Shown here: positions 6,440 to 12,987 of the stretch, one piece after another
Position numbering within the stretch: position 1 is the stretch's first letter
Layout: each line of letters begins with the position of its first letter
Origin: JANYCG01 sp031386665
Lineage (GTDB): Bacteria > Pseudomonadota > Gammaproteobacteria > Burkholderiales > Burkholderiaceae_C
Assembly (NCBI GenBank): GCA_031386665.1
Contig: JANNCN010000165.1
Span: forward strand, 1-17,550
Length of the DNA stretch: 17,550 nt
Direction: 5' to 3'
The notes under the pieces: generated by a model
Seen by the model: the letters and a program-made list of their open reading frames with translations, nothing else
Databases searched by the model: none
Told to the model about the DNA's origin: nothing
Made by a program: the position numbers and the translations under genes

Positions 6440-7351
6440 ATGATTTCTGATTTCAAAGGCAAAACTGCCGTTTTGACGGGCGCGGGCTCTGGCTTTGGGC
6501 TCGAATGTGCGCGCTTGGGTGCCAAACTCGGCATGAATCTGGTTTTGGCAGATGTGCAAAAAGATGCGCTGGCCAAAGCCGCTGCCGAGTTGGAAGCGAC
6601 AGGTGCCCAGGTCTTGGCATTCCCGCTGGATGTCTCAAAGGCTGACGAGTTTGAGGCACTGGGGCAAGCTGTGTTCAATCGTTTTGGCGCGCCGCATTTC
6701 GTGTTCAACAACGCAGGCGTAGGGGCGGGCGGTTTGATTTGGGAGAACTCCCTGAAAGACTGGGAATGGGTTTTGGGCGTTAATTTGATGGGCGTCGTGC
6801 ATGGCTTGAGAGTCTTCACACCCATGATGCTGCAAGCCGCCAAGCAAGACGCCAGCTACCAGGGCCATATTGTCAACACTGCCAGCATGGCGGGCTTGCT
6901 GAACCCACCCAACATGGGTGTTTACAACGTCAGCAAGCACGCGGTGGTCAGCATGACCGAGACGCTGTACACCGACTTGTCGCTGGTCACAGACCAAATC
7001 AGCGCCAGCGTGCTGTGCCCATTTTTTGTGGCCACGGGAATCAACCAAAGTGAACGCAACCGCCCTGGGGATGTGACTGATGCACAAGCGACCCTCACCA
7101 AAAGTCAGAAAATTGGCCAAGCCATGACGTCCAAAGCAGTTACCAGTGGCAAAGTCAGCGCTGCCGATGTGGCGGCCATGGTGTTTGACGCCATCGCTGC
7201 CAACCGTTTCTACATTTACAGCCATCCCCACGCCATCAAGTCCGTTCAGACCCGCATGGAAGACATTATTTTGGCGCGCAACCCCACCAGTCCGTTTGCG
7301 GGCAAACCGGAAATTGGCGAAGAGCTGAAGCGCTCGCTCAGGGCTGAATGA
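6440..7351 (+). CDS. Short-chain dehydrogenase/reductase (SDR), NAD-type
   Basis: A 303-residue SDR, somewhat longer than the classical 250. Visible: TGAGSGFG at 13-20, D38 at the end of the second strand (LVLADV), which points to NAD(H), NNAG at 90-93, and the catalytic S149, Y162 and K166 (YNVSK). The C-terminus lacks the usual GG-x-DGG ending and instead carries FYIYSHPHAIKSVQTRMEDI, as in the subgroup of SDRs with an extended C-terminus. Start ATG 6440 follows the GST stop by one base, so translation is coupled. It is the last gene of the plus-strand cluster and converges on the GGDEF-EAL gene. Substrate unknown; an alcohol/ketone step of the same catabolic route is inferred. Confidence 0.9.
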   Translation: MISDFKGKTAVLTGAGSGFGLECARLGAKLGMNLVLADVQKDALAKAAAELEATGAQVLAFPLDVSKADEFEALGQAVFNRFGAPHFVFNNAGVGAGGLIWENSLKDWEWVLGVNLMGVVHGLRVFTPMMLQAAKQDASYQGHIVNTASMAGLLNPPNMGVYNVSKHAVVSMTETLYTDLSLVTDQISASVLCPFFVATGINQSERNRPGDVTDAQATLTKSQKIGQAMTSKAVTSGKVSAADVAAMVFDAIAANRFYIYSHPHAIKSVQTRMEDIILARNPTSPFAGKPEIGEELKRSLRAE

Positions 7352-7374
7352 GGCGGCGGTGGGCTGGCTTGCGC

Positions 7375-7429
7375 AAGTTAACCGCAGGTTAACTGCAAGT
7401 TAACCGCGAGGTCACTGCAGGCTCAATGC
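7375..7429. repeat. Five 11-bp tandem units between convergent genes, forming alternative hairpins
   Basis: AAGTTAACCGC (7375), AGGTTAACTGC (7386), AAGTTAACCGC (7397), GAGGTCACTGC (7408) and AGGCTCAATGC (7419) have an exact period of 11. Units 1 and 3 are identical, and unit 2 is nearly their inverted complement: AGTTAACC (7376-7383) can pair with GGTTAACT (7387-7394), and that same segment can pair with AGTTAACC (7398-7405), each with a 3-base loop. The last unit includes the stop codon of the minus-strand GGDEF-EAL gene. The array may end both convergent transcripts, though no U-run follows. Confidence 0.8.
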
Positions 7430-10400
7430 AGACTTTGCAGGTTGGCTTGCTCAAACAAGTCCACCTGAACCACCGCTGGGTCTGAGCGCTCCAGCAGCGA
7501 TAAAAACTGCAGCAAATCAGGATCGACCACGAAACTGGCTGACGAGGCAGCCGTCAGCAGATTTTCAGGCATTTGGGGCCGCGCTACGACGAAGCCTTGC
7601 ACGTAGTCCACGCCAATTTCGGTCAGCGTTTGCACGGTTGCCGAGTCTTCCGCCCATTCGGCGATGGTTTTCATACCTAAATTGCGAGCCAGACTGACAA
7701 TGGCCTCCACAATGGCCACATTGGCGGGGTGGCGGTTCATGTCCACAATGAAGCTGCCATCAATTTTGAGTAAATCAGCCGTCAGTTCCTTCAAGTACGA
7801 GAACGAGGTGTAGCCTGCGCCAAAGTCATCCAGCGCCACTTTCGCGCCATAACTGCGCACCTTGTCGACAAAACGGCGTGTGTTGTTCAAATCGTGTAAG
7901 GCCACGCTCTCGGTGATTTCAAGGCAGAGGTGAGAGACGATGTTGGTGTTCAGTTCCAGCATGGCGTACACATCTTGCAAAAACTTTTCATCGTTGAGGG
8001 ATGCGCCACTCAGGTTCATGCACACGAATTTGGTGTTTTCTAGGGTGCTGCTGTGGGTGTTCATCCACGCCAAAGTCGTGGACAAGACCCAGCGGTCAAT
8101 CACGCTCATTTGGCCACTGCTTTCACCGGCTGAGATGAGGCGGTCTGTCGGAATCAACTTGCCTTCATGGTCCAGCATGCGAAGCAGCACCTCAAAATTC
8201 AGCGACTCCGAGGGCGAGGTCAAGGACATGATGGGCTGCATCATCAAAAACAGACCTGCTGTGGCGTTGGTGTTAGACAGTTGCTCCACCAGCCGCAGCT
8301 CGGCCTCGTGTTGGTCAAAGGCGCTGGCGTTGCGCTCAAACACCACCAAGCCATCGCCACTGCCCGCCTTGGCTTCATGGCAGGCACGGTCGGCGGTGGA
8401 CACCGCGTCTTTGACCTGCATTTCTGCGCCAACGTCAATTAGTCCAATCGAGCCGCGCACGTGAAACGCGCGATCTCCGACCTTGTAAGGCGTGCTGCCC
8501 AAGCTTTCAATAATGCCGTTGCAAATCAAGGTTGCCACAGGAATTTTGGTGTCGGCCATGACCAGCACAAACTCGTCGCCGCCCACACGCCCAAATTGCA
8601 TGGCGCCAGAAATCATGTGAATCACGCGCTGGCAAACTTGCTGCAAAACCTCGTCGCCCGCGTTGTGGCCAAACAAATCGTTAATCAGCCTGAAACGGTC
8701 AAGATCAAGGTAGGCCAACGCCAAGGGCTTGCCATTGGCCAGCTCTGACATGGCCGAGTCCAAGGCCTTTTCGATGCCGCGTCGGTTCAAAACCTTGGTC
8801 AACGGGTCGTTATTGACCAAAAAAAGCAATTCTTCCGTGGCCTTGGCTTTCTCCGTCACGTTTTGCAAAGAGCCTTCAATGCGGTTGCGGGCCAGCGTGG
8901 CCTTGACCAAAAATCGGCTGACTTCACGGTTGCCAAGCAATGGCGCTCGGCCTTTGATCTCAAGCTCGCCATCGCTTTGCGAATGAACCAGATTGTGCAA
9001 TTGCGCCCAAGCGCCACCATTGAAATAGCGCTGCCAGGAGCGCCCGCCTTTTTCAAGCACCTTGTGACCCAACATGCGCATCAGCGCCGGGTTGGCACTC
9101 AAAAACCGGCCGCGCAAATCAAGCGTGAACAGGCCAATCGGCATGGCTTCATAGGTGTGCTGAAGCTCGGCTTGCACCTCTAGCCGTTTTTCATGCTCTT
9201 GGCGCATTTGGGCCGCAATCGCCACCGCTGCGAGCAAACTCGACGACAAGGCCGCCGTGACACTGTTGAAAGACCCAATCAGACCTTTGACACCCAGGGC
9301 GGCGGCAATCACCTCGTACAAACTGGCGGCCAGTGTGATGCTGATGGATGCGCTGTACCAGATGGCGGCCTTGGATCGGGTCAAGATCAGTATTTTGGCC
9401 ATCGAAAACAACATCACTGCAATGAACACCCCCGTCGCAATCCACAAGAATGGCAGGAAGTTGCGGTAAGGCAGAAGGGCAGACACGGCCAAAAGGGGCA
9501 AGCAAAACCATTGCGGTATGCGCATCAACCACAGGGTTCCCACCTTGACCAGGTCATCGCGGAACAACATGCCAAAAAGCGTGACCGACAGCACAAAGTA
9601 GACCGCCATCGTGATGGCTCGCATGCTCACCAGGCCTTCTGACGGAATGGCAAAGCCCAGCCATTGCGCGTCCCATCCCGCGGACAAGGCCCCCATTCGC
9701 AAATTGACCACCAGCCAGGCTGCAAACAAGAGGTACAAGGCGCTGCGGTTGATCATGGCCGTGACCAGAACAAACACAGCGAGAATCAGAATGCCACCCT
9801 CAAGCAAACCTGACTTGCGGTGAAACTCTTGCGCCGACATTTGCAGATCGGCTGATTGCCAAGACATGGCGGTGATGCGTGCAGGGCCAATCGACAGCAC
9901 TTGGCAAATGACATTTTGCGGCTGGGTGGCGACCGCAGTAGCAAGCGCAAACCCTGCCTTGATTTCTGAGATTTGCCCGCCTGCGCTATCGCGGTTGGCG
10001 CGGCCCAATAAGGATTGTGTGTCCGCATTCCAGCAGGTGACCTCCACCGCATGGCGTGATGGAAATTCCACTTCCATCAGCGCCGTGACGTCACTGGCAG
10101 GGGAGGTGAAAGAAATCCAAAACGGAGCTTCATTCAAGTCCGTGTCGGCAAATGGGACGATGGGTTGCTTCGCAATTTGGCTCAAAACGGCCTGCAAGTC
10201 GGGCGCAGCGGTTTGTGCTGGCGCAGCTGCCGTGCCAGTCTTGAACACCCGCAAATCAAGCAGTTGGGGCGCGCCCGCGGCGTACTGGGTTTTCCAAACA
10301 ATCAACGCCAACAAGCTGACAAAACCCACCAACACCGGAATGGCGTAGCTAGAGAACCCAAACAGCAAAGCGTCCAATTTGGGGTGAAACTTTTGGCCCA

Positions 10401-10431
10401 GGGTTCTGAAAAACTCAAATAATTTTGTCAA
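7423..10431 (-). CDS. Membrane-bound PAS-GGDEF-EAL cyclic-di-GMP signalling protein
   Basis: A 1002-residue protein expected to make and/or break cyclic di-GMP at the inner membrane. Order: first membrane helix (~30-47), a periplasmic sensory region (~50-205), a seven-helix 7TMR-DISM-like region (~212-405), a PAS domain (~425-525, TYEAMPIGLFTLD), GGDEF (~540-700, RVGGDEF at 615-621, LDLDRF at 575-580) and EAL (~715-960). The GGDEF loop is intact; no RxxD inhibitory site precedes it. The EAL domain keeps E747 (as EVL), N806, E838, D868-D869, K889, E925 and Q945, so phosphodiesterase activity is plausible despite EVL and AEWAED in place of EAL and AEGVE. The start is TTG 10431: an in-frame stop lies 12 codons upstream and no ATG or GTG occurs between; GGAG lies 11 bases before it. 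The C-terminus merges into the 7375-7429 repeat array. Confidence 0.93.
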   Translation of the reverse strand: MTKLFEFFRTLGQKFHPKLDALLFGFSSYAIPVLVGFVSLLALIVWKTQYAAGAPQLLDLRVFKTGTAAAPAQTAAPDLQAVLSQIAKQPIVPFADTDLNEAPFWISFTSPASDVTALMEVEFPSRHAVEVTCWNADTQSLLGRANRDSAGGQISEIKAGFALATAVATQPQNVICQVLSIGPARITAMSWQSADLQMSAQEFHRKSGLLEGGILILAVFVLVTAMINRSALYLLFAAWLVVNLRMGALSAGWDAQWLGFAIPSEGLVSMRAITMAVYFVLSVTLFGMLFRDDLVKVGTLWLMRIPQWFCLPLLAVSALLPYRNFLPFLWIATGVFIAVMLFSMAKILILTRSKAAIWYSASISITLAASLYEVIAAALGVKGLIGSFNSVTAALSSSLLAAVAIAAQMRQEHEKRLEVQAELQHTYEAMPIGLFTLDLRGRFLSANPALMRMLGHKVLEKGGRSWQRYFNGGAWAQLHNLVHSQSDGELEIKGRAPLLGNREVSRFLVKATLARNRIEGSLQNVTEKAKATEELLFLVNNDPLTKVLNRRGIEKALDSAMSELANGKPLALAYLDLDRFRLINDLFGHNAGDEVLQQVCQRVIHMISGAMQFGRVGGDEFVLVMADTKIPVATLICNGIIESLGSTPYKVGDRAFHVRGSIGLIDVGAEMQVKDAVSTADRACHEAKAGSGDGLVVFERNASAFDQHEAELRLVEQLSNTNATAGLFLMMQPIMSLTSPSESLNFEVLLRMLDHEGKLIPTDRLISAGESSGQMSVIDRWVLSTTLAWMNTHSSTLENTKFVCMNLSGASLNDEKFLQDVYAMLELNTNIVSHLCLEITESVALHDLNNTRRFVDKVRSYGAKVALDDFGAGYTSFSYLKELTADLLKIDGSFIVDMNRHPANVAIVEAIVSLARNLGMKTIAEWAEDSATVQTLTEIGVDYVQGFVVARPQMPENLLTAASSASFVVDPDLLQFLSLLERSDPAVVQVDLFEQANLQSLH

Positions 10432-10668
10432 TTTGCACGTGTCTCCGCACCGGACCGTCGAACGTCAGACCTAAAGGTCTGGGCGGCAGAACCCTGAAAT
10501 AATTCTCAACGACTTGTAGTTTTTGGTAAGCCCAAACCAACCCGACTTTCTTCAGGTCAAGTTGGCTCAGGCAGAGGTAGACGGTACACCGAGTGGATGT
10601 TGCCTACAAGAGAATTCGTCACCTGGCGTTACTTGTCGTTATTTAAAAACAACAGGAAAATCATCAAG

Positions 10669-10702
10669 TTGCTTGCCAAATCTGATGTGAAACATCAAGC
10701 AA
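10669..10702. repeat. Nested inverted repeat in the intergenic region
   Basis: An outer pair TTGCTTG (10669-10675) / CAAGCAA (10696-10702) encloses an inner perfect hairpin TGATGT-GAA-ACATCA (10683-10697); the arms overlap by two bases, so they are alternatives. It could be a regulator site or an RNA structure in the leader of the GGDEF-EAL gene. Confidence 0.45.
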
Positions 10703-10729
10703 ACCCACTGGATGGTGACCGAATCGGGC

Positions 10730-10750
10730 AAAAAATCAGAGTTGACTGAT
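10730..10750 (-). terminator. Weak intrinsic terminator downstream of the FeeM-like gene
   Basis: On the minus strand ATCAG, a 6-base loop, CTGAT and a run of T follow about 160 bases after the FeeM-like stop codon. The 5-bp stem is short and AT-rich, so termination would be modest. Confidence 0.35.
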
Positions 10751-10907
10751 GTTTGCCAGAACCATTGCTGACGTCAAGTTCAAGTGTCAGGTTCAAGTGC
10801 CAAGCACAATCACCAAGCTCATGGCAGCTTCGAGCAAATTGGCGCTGAATCGCTAAAACCAAGGATGACAGACCGTCCCGCGCAACCTCAAGGGTTGGGC
10901 GGCCCAT

Positions 10908-11726
10908 TCACATTGTGTATTTGGCGGTGGTGGTTCTCGGAATTTGCACCGCGGTTGGAGAAAACCTTGGCGAACGGCGCTCACCGAGCTCAATATCGGG
11001 GTGAAAGGTGCGAAACGCGAAGTCGAACAAGGGGTTTTTCGCCATCGTCCAGCGCGCCTCGGCGGTTTCAACGCTCGAACTCATGATGCGATGCGGCAGG
11101 TTGCCCACATGCGCCAAAGGAATGTACCCCACACCCGGAAACACATCTTCAAACAGCATCCGTTCGTACTGGCGGTCAATGGGCGAGCGCCCGGTGATCA
11201 CCATCCACTCGATACCCGTCAACTTGCAATACAAATAAAAGGCCTTGAACAACACCGTGGTCACCAAACGACCGCCTTTGCCGTCCGTCACGCCCAGTCG
11301 GGTCGCTTCGGCCAGGCGATGGCCTTTCATCCAGTCGGGCAGGGCGATCGATTGCTCCAGGCTCAGTGGCTTGAATTCATTCGTTTGAATGCGCATGGTG
11401 CCCAGGGGCGAACCATCCAGTTTGGACTCGGCAAGCAACACCACCACGCCATCGTCACTGTCCACCGATTCGGGGGTTTTGAGGGTTTCGGCAAATCCGG
11501 GCAAATGCCGCGCATAGGCCGAGTGGCGAATTTGCACGGCCTTTTTCAGGTCTTTGTCGTCGCCCACCAACCGCACGGTGAAGGGCAAAACCTCTTCGAT
11601 CATTTTGGGCGAGTTCAGCGGCTCGTCTTCGGTTGAGTTGCCCACCCGGATCCGCGAGCCAAGGGGCAGGTCACCGGTCGTGATACGGTTGAGGCGGGTA
11701 ACTATGGGGCCTGGTTGCTTCATCAT
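10908..11726 (-). CDS. FeeM-like N-acyl amino acid synthase (GNAT-fold acyltransferase)
   Basis: A 272-residue protein resembling FeeM, which joins acyl groups from acyl carrier protein to an amino acid such as tyrosine and is structurally related to acyl-homoserine lactone synthases. Visible family features: PFTVRLVGDDKDLKKAVQIR at 48-67, the acetyl-transferase strand GTMRI at 109-113, EATRLGV at 140-146 (compare the E-x-T-R-L core of AHL synthases), LFKAFYLYCKLTG, and NPLFDFAFRTFHPDIE near 231-246. The frame is open far upstream into the DUF1223 gene, but AAGGAG 7 bases before ATG 11726 decides the start. The first 45 residues look unstructured. Product and acyl donor cannot be told from sequence; an acyl-amino-acid lipid or signal molecule is inferred from the family. 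It lies upstream of the cyclic-di-GMP gene on the same strand. Confidence 0.75.
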   Translation of the reverse strand: MMKQPGPIVTRLNRITTGDLPLGSRIRVGNSTEDEPLNSPKMIEEVLPFTVRLVGDDKDLKKAVQIRHSAYARHLPGFAETLKTPESVDSDDGVVVLLAESKLDGSPLGTMRIQTNEFKPLSLEQSIALPDWMKGHRLAEATRLGVTDGKGGRLVTTVLFKAFYLYCKLTGIEWMVITGRSPIDRQYERMLFEDVFPGVGYIPLAHVGNLPHRIMSSSVETAEARWTMAKNPLFDFAFRTFHPDIELGERRSPRFSPTAVQIPRTTTAKYTM

Positions 11727-11733
11727 GGCGCTG

Positions 11734-11739
11734 CTCCTT
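11734..11739 (-). promoter_or_regulatory. Ribosome binding site AAGGAG of the FeeM-like gene
   Basis: AAGGAG on the minus strand stands 7 bases before the double start ATGATG (11726). It decides against the much longer open frame that extends to 12041. Confidence 0.7.
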
Positions 11740-11946
11740 GCACATTGCATCGGTTTGAATCTGGCGTGCCCACCTGGGTGGTGCACAACATGAAAGCAAA
11801 TGTAGATGTAACGTCCCAATGTTTGAAGTCGGGAATTGGATGAAGTCCAAGTAGGAATTTGCCTGACAAGGCTCACGCGTCTCAACGCGAAACTGGCCCG
11901 GCGGCGCAGCCCACCAAGTTGCGTGGTGCCAGCCGCAACCGCCTTG

Positions 11947-12783
11947 TCAACAGGGAGCCGACACGGCCTGCAGCGTTTTGCCAGTTTTGGGGTTGAACAC
12001 CACCAGATTGACTTGGCGTGCGTGGCCAGGTGTGGCGGCAATGCTGCGCCAGCTTAGTTTTTGTGGCGTTTTCACGTCAAGCGGGTAGTCGCCCACCGCT
12101 GTGTACTGGCGCACCACAAAGTCATGCAGCAGCACCTCGCCTGCGTTTTCACCAGACTTTACCTTGGATGAGTGCCCGTGCTCGGTCACTGTCCAATAAG
12201 CAGACCACACGCCTGACGTGTTCGCTGCCCCTGCAACCCCCGCTGGGTTGGACGCAGGCGTGACGGTGGCTTCAAACTGGTCAAGTGCCACTTGCCGCAA
12301 CACAATGCTGGCACCCGCCAATTCTTTGGCCGCGGGCACTCCCCCGGAATTGTGCCAATTGCGCCAGTCGCGCCCATCCAGCACCGCTTGGGGGGTGTAG
12401 ATGGAGTCTTGCCTGTTCAACGCCGCGATTTTTCTTTGCCGCGTGGTGTGCGCCGGGCTGGCAAAGCGATCCACCCACCCGATGTAGTCCCAGTAACCCA
12501 CATGGAAGGCCTGAATAACGGTGCCTTGCTCGCGGGCGGTGCTTTTCAGAGTCGACAGCCATTTGTCCGCAGGCGGGCATGAACTGCAACCTTCGGAGGT
12601 GTAAAGCTCGACCACCGCCGTTCGGTTGGGACCAGACTGGGCCAAACAGGCCTCTAGCGCGTGGGCAATGGGCAAATGGGTAAACAAAGTAGCCGTGACA
12701 GAGAAAGCAGCCAGCTTAAAGTTGATTTTTTTCGTCTGCTTCGACAGGCTTTTTGTCAAGATTTTGGGCGAAATTTGAAACAA
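11947..12783 (-). CDS. Exported DUF1223 (thioredoxin-fold) protein
   Basis: A 278-residue DUF1223 protein. A basic N-terminus (KSLSKQTKK) and a hydrophobic stretch at ~23-42 ending in IAHA look like a signal peptide, with likely cleavage after residue 42, so the mature protein should be periplasmic. VVELYTSEGCSSCPPADKWL near 58-76 carries the CSSC motif (C66, C69) of a thioredoxin-like fold, followed by the family's FHVGYWDYIGWVDRFA and the S-x-YTPQAVLDG segment. A redox role is suggested by the fold, but no activity is established for the family that I can name with certainty. No ATG is available; TTG 12783 has a TGAGGT site 7 bases upstream. It diverges from tex, with 204 bases between. Confidence 0.87.
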   Translation of the reverse strand: MFQISPKILTKSLSKQTKKINFKLAAFSVTATLFTHLPIAHALEACLAQSGPNRTAVVELYTSEGCSSCPPADKWLSTLKSTAREQGTVIQAFHVGYWDYIGWVDRFASPAHTTRQRKIAALNRQDSIYTPQAVLDGRDWRNWHNSGGVPAAKELAGASIVLRQVALDQFEATVTPASNPAGVAGAANTSGVWSAYWTVTEHGHSSKVKSGENAGEVLLHDFVVRQYTAVGDYPLDVKTPQKLSWRSIAATPGHARQVNLVVFNPKTGKTLQAVSAPC

Positions 12784-12987
12784 TGTGGTACCTCACGTCC
12801 TCAATTGAAGGGCCCGCTTGCCGGGATGTGCTAAAACGGCCGCCGGGCTGTGGCAAACTCGCGGCCTCGTTCACTGTTTAGCCCCTGTTTTGCGACCTGA
12901 TCCGCTCTGCCGGACACCTGGGGAGCGCAGACTTCCTCGCTACCCCTCGTTTTTTGAGTCGCCAGCTTCGCCTTCGTTCTTACATTC
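12784..12987. other. Divergent intergenic region between the DUF1223 gene and tex
   Basis: These 204 bases must hold the promoters for two divergent genes. I could not assign -35/-10 boxes with confidence; the best candidate on the plus strand pairs TTGAAG (12805) with CTAAAA (12831), with a spacer of 20 that is too long. No repeat or RNA gene was seen. Confidence 0.4.
12790..12795 (-). promoter_or_regulatory. Ribosome binding site TGAGGT supporting a TTG start
   Basis: TGAGGT on the minus strand lies 6 bases before TTG 12783. It supports initiation at this non-ATG codon for the DUF1223 protein. Confidence 0.55.

Larger units (their letters stand above)
10432..10907. other. 476-base intergenic region with several hairpins, no convincing gene
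   Basis: This lies between two minus-strand genes and should hold the leader and promoter of the GGDEF-EAL gene and the end of the FeeM-like transcript. Seen: CAGACC/GGTCTG with a 4-base loop (10466-10481), an inverted repeat TTGGT/ACCAA (10523-10540), a nested inverted repeat (10669-10702), a weak terminator (10730-10750) and a direct repeat GTTCAAGTG (10778 and 10791). I could not assign a promoter, and nothing matches a cyclic-di-GMP riboswitch that I recognise. Confidence 0.5.

Noticed and set aside
10432..10620. Possible cyclic-di-GMP riboswitch in the GGDEF-EAL leader
   Set aside because: The region has small hairpins, but I see neither the conserved core nor the tetraloop/receptor pattern of the known classes.
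10695..10907. 70-residue minus-strand open frame starting directly after the FeeM-like stop codon
   Set aside because: It abuts the stop (TGA then ATG) but has no ribosome site of its own, no recognisable domain or membrane segment, and runs through hairpins and direct repeats. Coding is not supported.
11727..12041. Extension of the FeeM-like frame by 105 residues upstream
   Set aside because: It would overlap the DUF1223 gene, has unlikely composition, and bypasses a clear AAGGAG ribosome site before ATG 11726.
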